Shown here: positions 16,477 through 27,104 of the stretch, piece after piece
Numbering within the stretch: the first letter of the stretch is position 1
Layout: every line of letters starts with the position of its first letter
DNA from: Limimaricola variabilis
GTDB taxonomy: Bacteria; Pseudomonadota; Alphaproteobacteria; Rhodobacterales; Rhodobacteraceae
Direction of reading: 5' to 3'
NCBI RefSeq assembly: GCF_014195545.1
Contig: NZ_JACIBX010000019.1
Span: 1 to 52,760, forward strand
DNA length: 52,760 nucleotides
Made by a program: the position numbers and the translations under genes
Notes under the pieces: model-generated
Databases searched by the model: none
The model's input: only the letters and a program-made list of their open reading frames with translations
What the model was told of the DNA's origin: nothing

Positions 16477-17874
16477 ATGACCCTGCGCTTCGAACAGATC
16501 CTGGCCGACGGCGTCGCCGAATGCTCCTATCTGCTGGGCGACGATGCCGCACATGTCTGTGCCGTCGTCGACCCGCGCCCCGACGTCGAGATCTACCTCG
16601 AGGCGGCACGCCGCTTCGGCCTCGCCATCACCCATGTGTTCGAAACCCACATCCACGCCGATTTCATGAGCGGCGCGCGCGAGCTGGTCGACCGGCTCGG
16701 CGGTCAGGCCAAGCTCTATGTCAGCACCGAGGGCGGCGCCGAATACGGCTTTGCGCACGAGGCGGTCCGCGATGGCGATGAATTCCGCTTCGGCGGGCTG
16801 CGGATGAAGGCGCGCTTCACCCCCGGCCACACGCCCGAACACATGTCCTACCTGCTCTTCGACGGCGACACCGAGACGCCGTGGAGCGTGCTTTCGGGCG
16901 ACGCCTTCTTCGTCGACAGCGTCGGCCGCCCCGACCTGATGGGCGATGACCAGACCGAGGAGTTAACCGAAAAGCTGTTCCACACGGTGCGCGACGTGTT
17001 CATGGCGCTGCCGGACGACGTTATCATCTATCCCTGCCACGGCGCCGGCTCTGCCTGCGGCCCCGATATCGGCGACCGCATGTCCTCGACCATCGGCTAC
17101 GAGCGACGTTTCAACGACTACGCAAAGATCGAGAGCCTCGAAGAGTTCAAGAGGGTGATGCAGGCGGACGCGCCGCCTGTCCCCGCCCATTACCCCCGGC
17201 TGAAGAAGGTGAACGCCAAAGGTCCGGAGGTATTGCGCAACCTGCCGCGCGTGCCGCCCCTCACGGTCGAGCAATTCGCCGAAGCGACCGAGAGCGGCGT
17301 GCAGGTTCTCGACGTGCGCGACATGATGGGGTTCGGCGCGGGTCACGTGAAGGGCGCGCTCAACATCGGCGCGCGGCCCGAGCTGTCTGTCTGGGCCGGA
17401 TGGCTGCTGGACCCCGAGCGTCCGATCCACCTCGTTCTGGGCGACGATCGCGAACTGCCGGACGTCGTGAAGCTGCTGTGGCGCACCGGCTTTACCGACT
17501 TCGGCGGCTATCTCGCCGGCGGCATGAGCGCGTGGCGCGAGGCCGGGCGCGACTTCGCACAGATCCCGCAGATCTCGGTGCATGAGCTGAAGGAGGCCAA
17601 GGACATCACCCCGCTCGACGTGCGCAAGCCCGATGAGTGGGAGGGCGGCCATATCCCCGGCGCGACCCATGCCTTCCTTGGCGAGTTGCGGGAGAAGCTG
17701 GACGAGCTCGATCGCTCCGCGACCTACGCCACCTACTGCGCCAGCGGCTTTCGCGCGAGCATCGCGTCGAGCCTGCTCGCGGCGCGAGGCTTTCCAAACA
17801 TCCGCAACGTGCCGGGCAGCTGGAAGGCCTGGACCGCCGCCGGCTACCCCACCGAAACCCCCGAACACCAGTGA
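16477..17874 (+). CDS. MBL-fold protein with two rhodanese domains (persulfide dioxygenase-like)
   Basis: The 465-residue cytoplasmic protein starts with an ETHE1-like metallo-beta-lactamase domain (about 1-235): THIHADFMSG (H58, H60, D62), TPGHTPEH and GDAFFVDSVGRPDL. The histidine/aspartate set matches the mononuclear iron site of persulfide dioxygenases, which oxidise glutathione persulfide to sulfite. Two rhodanese domains follow: the first (about 260-350) lacks an active cysteine, the second (about 365-460) has C421 in TYCASGFRAS. The ATG at 16477 follows AAGGAGGACCTGCC. It sits eight bases before a DUF442 gene. It should detoxify or use sulfane sulfur that reaches the cytoplasm. Confidence 0.87.
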   Translation: MTLRFEQILADGVAECSYLLGDDAAHVCAVVDPRPDVEIYLEAARRFGLAITHVFETHIHADFMSGARELVDRLGGQAKLYVSTEGGAEYGFAHEAVRDGDEFRFGGLRMKARFTPGHTPEHMSYLLFDGDTETPWSVLSGDAFFVDSVGRPDLMGDDQTEELTEKLFHTVRDVFMALPDDVIIYPCHGAGSACGPDIGDRMSSTIGYERRFNDYAKIESLEEFKRVMQADAPPVPAHYPRLKKVNAKGPEVLRNLPRVPPLTVEQFAEATESGVQVLDVRDMMGFGAGHVKGALNIGARPELSVWAGWLLDPERPIHLVLGDDRELPDVVKLLWRTGFTDFGGYLAGGMSAWREAGRDFAQIPQISVHELKEAKDITPLDVRKPDEWEGGHIPGATHAFLGELREKLDELDRSATYATYCASGFRASIASSLLAARGFPNIRNVPGSWKAWTAAGYPTETPEHQ

Positions 17875-17882
17875 GGACCCAG

Positions 17883-18335
17883 ATGGACAACGTCGTCGAG
17901 ATCGACAGCAATCACAGCGTTGCGCGCTTTGCCCCGGACGAGGCCGCCCTGCGGCAGGCAGCCGACCAAGGCTTTCGCAGCGTGGTGAACTTCCGCACGG
18001 CGGAGGAAAAGCAGGAGATCACGCCGGACGAGGAACGGCGCCTCGCCGAAGCGGCGGGCCTCACCTACCTGCACCACCCGGTGGCGCCGGACGCGCTTGA
18101 CGACGCGCTGGTGGACGATTTCCGCCAGAAGCTTGCGGACCTGCCGGGACCGGTGCTGTTCCACTGCGCCTCGGGCAAGCGCGCGGGCGCGATGACGCTC
18201 ATGGCTCTGGCGGCTCGCGAAGGGCTGGACGGCGATGCGGCCATCGCAAAAGGCCGTGAATGCGGCCTCGACCTGTCGCAGGAGAAGATTGGCCAGTTCG
18301 TGAAGGATTATGCGGACCGCAAGGGCCGGAGCTGA
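17883..18335 (+). CDS. DUF442 (BLH) phosphatase-like protein
   Basis: A 150-residue protein of the DUF442/beta-lactamase-hydrolase-like family, with a dual-specificity-phosphatase-type fold and active-site loop FHCASGKRAG (Cys with Arg five residues on). Such domains are often fused or adjacent to persulfide dioxygenases and rhodaneses, and a sulfur-transfer role has been proposed for them. The ATG at 17883 lies eight bases after the MBL-rhodanese stop, with GAGGACCCAG before it, so the two are co-transcribed. The substrate is unknown. Confidence 0.8.
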   Translation: MDNVVEIDSNHSVARFAPDEAALRQAADQGFRSVVNFRTAEEKQEITPDEERRLAEAAGLTYLHHPVAPDALDDALVDDFRQKLADLPGPVLFHCASGKRAGAMTLMALAAREGLDGDAAIAKGRECGLDLSQEKIGQFVKDYADRKGRS

Positions 18336-18356
18336 GGCACCGGTCGCGGGGCGACT

Positions 18357-18509
18357 GACAACCATCCCCGCCACCACGAGAGCGTCGGCAACATCACCCC
18401 GGCCGACGCCTATCTCGGCAAGGCCGGAGCCATTCCCAATCGACGAAAGGAAATCAAAGCCAGGACTATCGAGAAGCGCCGTTCGCTGCATCGCCAGACA
18501 GCGGCATGA
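18357..18509 (+). pseudogene. C-terminal remnant of an IS3-family transposase
   Basis: A 50-codon frame ending in TGA reads DNHPRHHESVGNITPADAYL followed by a basic tail with IKARTIEKRR. This is the typical end of the rve integrase (OrfB) in IS3-family elements found in Rhodobacterales and Rhizobiales. No start codon and none of the catalytic domain remain. The rest of the gap to 18672 has no gene; it may keep part of the element's right end near 18556-18585, but I cannot define the terminal repeat. It separates the sulfur region from the peptide-transport region. Confidence 0.7.
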
Positions 18510-18672
18510 ACAGAAGCCCGAACGAGCCAGAGCCTCCGTTCGACATCAGGCCACCGTGTCCCAAGTCATCTGACGACGGACACGCCGCACGGCGGCATCT
18601 CATATGCCATAGCAGTTTCATTGAGACCATCTGCAGGCCGCATCGATAGGTGAGGCGCAAAGGCGCTAGGGT

Positions 18673-20376
18673 TCAGCTGCTTTGGCTGCGCCGTCGCAGC
18701 ATGTCGCTCACCGCGCGCACGACGCGGTACTGGCCTTCCTGCGCGATGCGGAAGTCCTCTCCGCCGACGGTTTCGTCTGCCGCCTCCGTGATGAGGGTCA
18801 CCGGATAGAGCGGCTCCGGGCTGGCGCTCATCGTGAAGGGAATGCAGTCCGCATGCACCTCGAAGCTCTCCGCCCCGACATAGCGGCGATAGAGATCGAG
18901 CATTCGACGGTTCTGCGCCATGAGCTCTGGAAAATCGACGAGCGCGTCGAGGCCGGCCTGCAGCACCGCGCGGGCCAACGCTTCTTGCGCCGGATCATGG
19001 CGCAGTATCAGGAAAAATCCTTTGGGTATGGTCCATTGGGCGAACCCACGCGGAATGTAGCCGGTCATTGGTCGGGTCCATTCATGCGAAGGGTAGCCAT
19101 GCAGGTTCACATGCACCTCGGCCGGCAGCCGCGCATAGGCGAGGTCACGGATCGCGCTCTCGTAACGCCCGGCCCCGTGGCTCAGGTCAGCGCCGCTCGC
19201 GGTGTAGCGGGCGGCGTGGTGCATGTGGCGCGGATTGTCGGCGCATAGGTCGCGGAACAGCGCATAGCCATCCGGATTCTCGAGCGGGTTCAGCGTGAAG
19301 CTCACCTCGCCTTCGGCGGCCAGATCCCGCCCCGCGCGCAGCGCCCCGACCATGGGCGAACTTTCGTTGGCATGCTGCCCGGCCGAAATCGCGATCCACG
19401 CCGGACCATGTCCGACGACGTGCCGCCCCTCGACCGCCCGCCCCTGCCGCGAGCGGGCGGCATAGGCCACACCGCCGATCCCGGCGAGATGGGCCGAGAT
19501 CTGGGCCGGATAGAGCCACTGCGTCGCCGCGTCGAGCGCAGGGCGCCCGGGCTGGTCGCGGTCGAGCGCTGGCTCTGCCCGCACGGTCTGGATCTCCAGC
19601 CGGGGCGTGCCGCCGCGCTGCACCAGCGGCACGATCTGACCGGCCTTGACCGAGCGCTGCCCCGGTGCAAGGCCGAGCCGCTCCTGGAAGATCTCCAGCG
19701 CAGTGAAGTAGATTTCCTCATGCATTGCCTCGGCCAGCGAGATCACCTCGGAGCCGACCGGCAGGACCTGATCTTCGTAGGGTAGCTCGACGATCACTTC
19801 GAGCCGGTCGAAGAACGGCCCATCGGGCTCATCCGGTGAGAGCGGATCGAGCGGCATCGCGCGCAGATGCGCGCAGACCGCCTCGAAGATCGCCTCGTAT
19901 TCGGTCGGCAAATGCCGCCCGCCTTGCCCATCTTCGACCCAGCCACAGGCGGCGAGCGCTTGGGCGCCATCATCGAGTTCGACCCAGCGCACCGGCACCG
20001 GCACAAGGTGGCGTGCCTCCGGCGTCTCGATCTCGTAGGCGGGCAAGCCCTCCCCCTCGTGCGGGCGCGGCGCGAAGGCGATTTCGCAATGCGAGACCAG
20101 AGCGTGCAGCGGGTAGCATTCGAGCCGGAACCGGTCCTCGGGGCAGCCCTCGACCACCGGGTAGTGGATCGTGGCGCGGGAGGCGTCGTCGAGAAGCCGC
20201 TGCTCCAGCACCTCGTGCAACAGCGTCTTGTAGGCCGAGCGCAGCCGGAGGTCGCGCCCCTCGGCGCGGGCCCGCGCTTGCGCCGCGCGCCGCGCGCTCG
20301 GGCCTTCGAAGACCCATGCGGCGGTGGCATCCTCGGGCAGCGTGTCGATCGTGCGGTCGAAGACGCGCTTCGTCAC
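18673..20376 (-). CDS. M14-family zinc carboxypeptidase
   Basis: The 567-residue protein has an M14 metallocarboxypeptidase domain in its C-terminal half. Its zinc ligands are in SAGQHANESSPMVGAL (H-x-x-E) and the third histidine in VNLHGYPSHEW. The N-terminal 300 residues are not recognised. There is no signal peptide, so it acts in the cytoplasm, presumably trimming imported peptides. It starts at a GTG overlapping the stop of the upstream permease as GTGA; the longer upstream frame is spurious. It is the last gene of the peptide ABC transporter operon. Its peptide preference is unknown. Confidence 0.85.
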   Translation of the reverse strand: MTKRVFDRTIDTLPEDATAAWVFEGPSARRAAQARARAEGRDLRLRSAYKTLLHEVLEQRLLDDASRATIHYPVVEGCPEDRFRLECYPLHALVSHCEIAFAPRPHEGEGLPAYEIETPEARHLVPVPVRWVELDDGAQALAACGWVEDGQGGRHLPTEYEAIFEAVCAHLRAMPLDPLSPDEPDGPFFDRLEVIVELPYEDQVLPVGSEVISLAEAMHEEIYFTALEIFQERLGLAPGQRSVKAGQIVPLVQRGGTPRLEIQTVRAEPALDRDQPGRPALDAATQWLYPAQISAHLAGIGGVAYAARSRQGRAVEGRHVVGHGPAWIAISAGQHANESSPMVGALRAGRDLAAEGEVSFTLNPLENPDGYALFRDLCADNPRHMHHAARYTASGADLSHGAGRYESAIRDLAYARLPAEVHVNLHGYPSHEWTRPMTGYIPRGFAQWTIPKGFFLILRHDPAQEALARAVLQAGLDALVDFPELMAQNRRMLDLYRRYVGAESFEVHADCIPFTMSASPEPLYPVTLITEAADETVGGEDFRIAQEGQYRVVRAVSDMLRRRSQSS

Positions 20377-21197
20377 TTCGTCGCCCCCAGAGGATCGAGC
20401 CGGTCGCGCAGCCAGTCGCCCAAGAGGTTCAGGCCCAGAACCGTCAGCATGATCGCGAGACCGGGAAAGATCGTCACCCAGGGCGCGGTCTGGATGTAGT
20501 TGCGGCCATCCGCCAGCATGCCGCCCCAGCTCGGCACCAGCGGGTCGATCCCGAGGCCGAGGAAGGTCAGGCTGCTTTCGAGCAGGATGTTGTTGGCGAC
20601 GTTCAACGTGGCGAGGATCACCAGCGGCCCCATCGCGTTGGGCAGGATGTGGCCGAACAGGATCTTGCGGTCCGGCAGGCCGTAGCTCTGCGCCGCCTGC
20701 ACGAATTCGGCCTGCCTGAGCGAGAAGACAGAGCCGCGGATCAGTCGGGCGTACTGCACCCATTGCGCGACGATCATCAGCACGATGATCCGGTCGAGCC
20801 CGGGCCCGATGATCGCGATCACCGTCATCGCCAAGAGGATGAAGGGCAGCGCAAGCTGGATGTCGGCGAAGCGCATCAGGAACATGTCCCATGGCCCGCG
20901 GTAATAGCCAGCCAGAAGGCCCACCACAGTGCCGATCACCACCGCGCCGAGCGCCGAGACGATGCCGACGAAGAACGACACGCGTCCCCCCACGACGACG
21001 CGGGCGAGAATGTCGCGGCCGAGCGGATCGGTGCCCAAGGGGTGGTTCCAGCCAGTGAATGGGGCGGTCAGCCGCGCTGTCAGGTCCATGGCGCGGCCGC
21101 CATCGGGAAACAGCAGCCCCGAGAGCGCCACGGCACCGCCGATCAGCACGATCAACACGAGGCCTGCGACGAACTCGAAATTCTTGAAGCCCGTCAT
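20373..21197 (-). CDS. Peptide ABC transporter permease (DppC-type)
   Basis: The 274-residue inner-membrane permease has about six helices. The binding-protein-dependent transport signature in the C-terminal half is AQSYGLPDRKILFGHILPNA, the EAA-loop region that contacts the ATPase. The N-terminal segment and the GWNHPLGTDPLGRDILAR stretch are typical of DppC/OppC. It starts four bases after the DppB-type gene and overlaps the peptidase gene by four bases, so one operon is certain enough. Confidence 0.93.
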   Translation of the reverse strand: MTGFKNFEFVAGLVLIVLIGGAVALSGLLFPDGGRAMDLTARLTAPFTGWNHPLGTDPLGRDILARVVVGGRVSFFVGIVSALGAVVIGTVVGLLAGYYRGPWDMFLMRFADIQLALPFILLAMTVIAIIGPGLDRIIVLMIVAQWVQYARLIRGSVFSLRQAEFVQAAQSYGLPDRKILFGHILPNAMGPLVILATLNVANNILLESSLTFLGLGIDPLVPSWGGMLADGRNYIQTAPWVTIFPGLAIMLTVLGLNLLGDWLRDRLDPLGATK

Positions 21198-21201
21198 GGC
21201 G

Positions 21202-22128
21202 TCACTCCAGTCTGATGCGGGGGTCGAGCAGCATGTAGGTGAGGTCGACCAGAAGGTTCACGGCGACGATCAGCACCGCGAGGATCGAGATCACCGTCTG
21301 CAGGATCGGGTAGTCGCGCTGCGCGATCGCCTCGATCGCGAGCGTGCCCATGCCGGGCCAGTTGAACACCAGCTCGACCACCACGAGACCGCCCATCAGT
21401 GAGCCGAACTGCAGGCCGAGATAGGTGACCAGCGCGATCGAGCTGTTGCGCAGTGCGTGCTTGTAGATCACCGCGGTCTGCGACAGCCCCTTGGCGCGGG
21501 CCACCATGATGAACTGCGACGACAGCACGTCGAGCATGGTGGTGCGCACAATGCGCAGGTTGGTCGAGGTCAGGATCACGCCGATGGTCACGGCGGGCAT
21601 GATCAGCGATTGCGGCCCGATGAAGCCCGATGGCGGCAGCCAGCGCAGCGTCACCGAGAAGATCAGCACCAGCATGATGCCGAGCCAGAAATTGGGGAAG
21701 GACAGCCCCGCGAGAGACAGCACCCGCACCAGCTGATCCCCGAAAGAGCCACGATGCGTGGCGGCATAAATGCCCAGCGGCACCGAGATCAGCAGCGACA
21801 CCGCCAGCGAGGTCAGCGCCAGAAGCAGGGTCGCACCAAGCGCGCCGGAAATCAGCGGCGCGATCGCGCCCCTGAAGAAGCTGTTGCCCAGTTCGCCGGT
21901 CAGCAGCCCGCCGATGAAATCGCCGTACTGCACGAGGAAGGGTCGGTTCAGGCCTAGCCCCTCGCGGATTCGCGCGAGATCTTCCGGGGTCACGTTCGCG
22001 GATTCCCGCAGCATCATCACCGCCGGGTCGCCGGTGAGACGGATCGCGAAGGAGACGAACAGCGTCACCGCGACCAGCACGAAACCGGCCTGGATCACGC
22101 GTTTGAGGATGAAGGAAAGGATGGGCAA
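21202..22128 (-). CDS. Peptide ABC transporter permease (DppB-type)
   Basis: The 308-residue inner-membrane permease has the DppB/OppB layout: one N-terminal helix (FILKRVIQAGFVLVAVTLFV), a periplasmic domain, then five helices with an EAA-type loop (RAKGLSQTAVIYKHALRNS). It pairs with the DppC-type subunit encoded four bases downstream. The ATG at 22128 is preceded by GGAGGCCGCC. It lies 60 bp after the substrate-binding protein gene. Confidence 0.93.
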   Translation of the reverse strand: MPILSFILKRVIQAGFVLVAVTLFVSFAIRLTGDPAVMMLRESANVTPEDLARIREGLGLNRPFLVQYGDFIGGLLTGELGNSFFRGAIAPLISGALGATLLLALTSLAVSLLISVPLGIYAATHRGSFGDQLVRVLSLAGLSFPNFWLGIMLVLIFSVTLRWLPPSGFIGPQSLIMPAVTIGVILTSTNLRIVRTTMLDVLSSQFIMVARAKGLSQTAVIYKHALRNSSIALVTYLGLQFGSLMGGLVVVELVFNWPGMGTLAIEAIAQRDYPILQTVISILAVLIVAVNLLVDLTYMLLDPRIRLE

Positions 22129-22188
22129 GGCGGCCTCCGGAGGGGAAGTCCCGGCGCGGGGGCGATCCCCCGCGCCGGCTGCATGGTC

Positions 22189-23708
22189 TTACTCGGCGAC
22201 GCTCACATCGGTGAGGCGCAGGCGCTTGTCGGGGGCGGGCACGAAGCCCTCGACCCGGTCGGCCACCGCGTAGACCGTCTCCTCGTTGTAGAGCGGAATG
22301 TGGTAGGCCTCTTCATGCGCGAGCTGGGCCACCTTCTGCAGGATCTCCTCGCGCAGCTTCTGATCGGGCGACTGGCGCTGCTCGTCGAGAAGCGCGTTCA
22401 TCTCGTCGGAGGTGCCGTAGGGGTTCCACTTCTCGCCTTCGTGGTAGGTCAGATAGGCGGTGTTGTCGAAGTCGAAGGTCCAGCCGCCCCAGCTGAACTG
22501 GTACATCTCGTTGGTCCGGCCCTGCGGCACGATCTCGTTGAGGAAGACGCCGTCCTCGATCGGGTTCAGACCGACATTCAGACCCACCGCGGCGAAGAAG
22601 CCGGTCAGCGCCTGTGCCACCTCGTTGAAGGTCGAGTTGCCGGCCCGATAGTCGATGGTCATCTCGGTGCCCGGCGCGACGCCGGCCTCTTCGAGCAGCG
22701 CCATCGCCTGCTGCGGGTCGAAGGGATAGCCCTCGAGCTCGGGATCATGGCCGAAGGACAGCTCGCCCTGCAGGCTGGCGATCGGGCTGCCGCGCCCGGC
22801 CAGGAAGGCGTCGATCAGCGCCTGCTTGTCGATCGCCATGTTGAGCGCGCGGCGCACCCGCACGTCCTCGGTCACGGCGTCCTTGGTCCGAAGCGCCAGC
22901 GAGTAGATGGAAGGCCCGGCGACCGCGACGATCCCGGCATTGTCCGCGGCCTCGATGGTCGGCACAGCCGAGAAGGCGACATCGGAGACAAGGTCGACAC
23001 CGCCCGATTGCAGCTCGGCCAGACGCGTCGCATCCTCGCGGATGAAGCGGAACACCAGCCCGTCAAGCTCCGGCGCGCCCTCGAAATAATCGGCGTTGGC
23101 CTTCAGCTCGATCCGCGCGCCCTGCTCGTAGCTGACGAACTTGAACGGGCCGGTGCCGACCGGGTTCATGTCGAAATGCTCCTGGCCGTTTTCCTCGATG
23201 TATTGCGGGGGCACGATCATCGCGCCGTAGCCCGACAGCTTGGTCAGGATCACCGGGTCGGGCTGGGCCATGTGGAAATCGACGGTGGTCGCGTCGACGA
23301 CCTCGACGCGGTCGATCGTGGTGTAGTTCGACTGCTGCGGACCGGCGCCGCCGACCTCGCCCAGAAGCCGGTCGAAGGTGTATTTCACCGCCTCGGCGTT
23401 GAAGGGCTCGCCATTGTGGAACTGCACGCCCTCGCGCAGCTGGAAGCGGATGCGCATGCCCTCGTCGAGCACTTCCCAGCTTTCGGCGAGGCCGGGCTGC
23501 AGATCGAGGTTCTCGTCGCGGCGCACGAGGCCGTCATAGATGTTCGAAGCGACCGAGCCCCAGGCGACAAGGAAGGTGTCGACCGGGTCCCAGTTGGCCG
23601 GATCCTGGCGCTGCGCCACGGTGAGCGTGCCCTCGGCGAGCGCGGGGGCCGCCGTAAGCGCGGTGGTGGCGGCCAGCGCCGCGATCAGCAGGCGCGATTT
23701 CAGATCCG

Positions 23709-23712
<4 letters not shown>
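22189..23712 (-). CDS. Peptide ABC transporter substrate-binding protein (family 5)
   Basis: The 507-residue periplasmic protein has a Sec signal (residues 1-27, ending ALA) and the SBP_bac_5 (DppA/OppA) fold: NWDPVDTFLV, LREGVQFHNGEPFNAEAVKYT and the late YHIPLYNEE segment. It captures di- or oligopeptides for the two permeases. Its ATG overlaps the stop of the upstream ATPase gene as ATGA, which is unusual because binding-protein genes commonly come first. The exact ligand cannot be read from sequence. Confidence 0.92.
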
Positions 23713-25544
<1,832 letters not shown>

Positions 25545-25579
25545 ATCGGATTTCCTCCGGCCCTTTCACGGCAGTTACG

Positions 25580-25603
25580 TAACGCTAGTCGCGGCCAGCG
25601 TTA
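25580..25603. promoter_or_regulatory. Inverted repeat upstream of the peptide transporter operon
   Basis: TAACGCT and AGCGTTA are separated by ten bases, about one helical turn between half-sites, 36 bp before the start of the fused ATPase gene. It is a candidate operator. It differs from the repeat next to pxpB, so a second regulator may be involved. Confidence 0.4.
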
Positions 25604-25654
25604 GTTGTAAACAAGTTCTTGGCGATTTACCGATATTTTTTCAGCGTCCTGCGC

Positions 25655-26203
25655 TCAGACCGAGGCGACAGATCGTGCTGCTTGATCGTAAAGTCCTGAC
25701 ATTCCACGAAGAACTGTCGCCAAACGGCGCAATTCCTCGCTATCGGAGTCCATGGAGTGAAGCGTGTCTAGTAGGCAGATTTCCCGCAATTGCCGATATT
25801 TCTGGCAGATTTCGGCTCCGTGTTCGGTGGTGGCGTAGTAGCGCTCCTTGCCGCGGCGCTCGCCCTCGACCAGCCCCTCGGCCACCAGCTTCTTCAGCGC
25901 GTAAGTCACGGTGTGCTGATCCTCGATATTGAGCACGAAGCATATGTCAGACAGGCGCTTCGGGCGCCCGCGATGATTGACGTTGTGCAGCACCAGCACG
26001 TCGAGTGCGCTGAAATTGGAGTGGCCGACCACCGCGGCGAGGCAGCGCGCCATCCAGCGCGTGAAGGCGTTATGCGCCACGATCAGCCCGTATTCGTACT
26101 CCGAAAGCTCCCAGCCCTCATCTTGGGCGAGATGCTCCGACGACACGATCTTGGGTGTCTTCCTATCCTGCGCATCTGCGCCTCTTTTCATCCGTCCGCT
26201 CAT
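25655..26203 (-). CDS. MarR-like winged-helix regulator (COG5631 type)
   Basis: The 182-residue protein has a MarR-type winged helix at about residues 65-130 (RPKRLSDICFVLNIEDQHTV, then KKLVAEGLVEGERRGKERYY for the wing). The region before it (EYEYGLIVAHNAFTRW) is typical of this predicted-regulator group. A GTG start three codons earlier at 26212 is possible; the ATG at 26203 has AAGGA ten bases upstream. It sits between the peptide transporter operon and pxpBCA, divergent from the latter, so it probably controls one or both. The effector is unknown; pyroglutamate is a reasonable guess. Confidence 0.8.
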   Translation of the reverse strand: MSGRMKRGADAQDRKTPKIVSSEHLAQDEGWELSEYEYGLIVAHNAFTRWMARCLAAVVGHSNFSALDVLVLHNVNHRGRPKRLSDICFVLNIEDQHTVTYALKKLVAEGLVEGERRGKERYYATTEHGAEICQKYRQLREICLLDTLHSMDSDSEELRRLATVLRGMSGLYDQAARSVASV

Positions 26204-26296
26204 GTCCGTCACGTCCTTTCGCTGTCTCCGTCAGGCTGCAACGCGGGCGCTTAACAATCAATCTATCGATTATCGTCGCAATCTTTGTCGGCATTT

Positions 26297-26315
26297 TATC
26301 GACATATTGTTGATA
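26297..26315. promoter_or_regulatory. Candidate operator between the MarR-like gene and pxpB
   Basis: TATCGACA-TAT-TGTTGATA is a 19-bp inverted repeat with one mismatch, in the AT-rich divergent promoter region. Its size and symmetry suit a MarR-family dimer. ATCGATTATCG nearby at 26267-26277 shares the ATCGA element. Confidence 0.5.
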
Positions 26316-26369
26316 TCTGCGGGGGACCGCTCTAGCGTCCCGGTAACCCTGCTGATCCGGAGATCCGAG

Positions 26370-27104
26370 ATGGAGCTGATCGCCGCCCGCCCCCTGGCCG
26401 ACCGGGCCGTCACTTTCGAGCTCGCGACCCGCGTGGGCCCGGAGGCCGCGGCGCGCGTCGGTGCGGCGCAGGCGCGGCTGGCCGCGATGCTCGAGAGCGG
26501 CGAATTGCCCGGTGCGCTGGAGCTGTCGCGCGCCTTCTGCTCGATCACCCTGCATTACGATCCGCTCCAAGGCCGTCAGGCCGATCTCGTCGCGCGGGTC
26601 CGCGTCGCGCTCGAGGACACTGCGCCCGAGGCCCGCGAGGGCGGTCGCCTATGGCGGCTGCCCTGCTGTTACGAAGGTGAGGATCTCGATGATCTGGCTG
26701 CCCGGCTCGAGCTGACGCGTGAGGAAATCGTGACCCGCCATGCCGCAAACGAGCACCAGGTCTACGCGATCGGCTTCCTGCCCGGCCTGCCCTTCATGGG
26801 CGAACTTCCCGAGGGCTTCTCGGTGCCGCGCCGCACCAGCCCCCGCACCCGGGTGCCGCAAGGCTCCGTTGCCATCGCCAACGGATTGACGGTGATCTAC
26901 CCGTTCGAGAGCCCCGGCGGCTGGCACATCGTCGGGCGCTGCCCGGTGCCGCTTTTCGAGACAGAGCGCGCTGCCCCGGCCCTGCTCGAGGCCGGCGATC
27001 GCGTCCGCTTCGACCCGGTGTCGATGAAGGAGTTCGGCCGGATCGAGGCCGCGCTGGCGCGGGGCACCATCGATCCTGCCAGCTTCGCCGAGACGGCCCG
27101 ATGA
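26370..27104 (+). CDS. pxpB: 5-oxoprolinase subunit B (PxpB/KipI-like)
   Basis: PxpB, with PxpA and PxpC, hydrolyses 5-oxoproline (pyroglutamate) to glutamate using ATP. The 244-residue protein shows the KipI-family core YAIGFLPGLPFMGELPEGF and PRRTSPRTRVPQGSVAIA, and the end-domain PFESPGGWHIVGRCP. The ATG at 26370 follows GGAGATCCGAG. It overlaps pxpC by four bases (ATGA) and is divergent from the MarR-like gene. The B. subtilis KipI name describes a kinase inhibitor, but the trio here supports oxoprolinase. Confidence 0.92.
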   Translation: MELIAARPLADRAVTFELATRVGPEAAARVGAAQARLAAMLESGELPGALELSRAFCSITLHYDPLQGRQADLVARVRVALEDTAPEAREGGRLWRLPCCYEGEDLDDLAARLELTREEIVTRHAANEHQVYAIGFLPGLPFMGELPEGFSVPRRTSPRTRVPQGSVAIANGLTVIYPFESPGGWHIVGRCPVPLFETERAAPALLEAGDRVRFDPVSMKEFGRIEAALARGTIDPASFAETAR

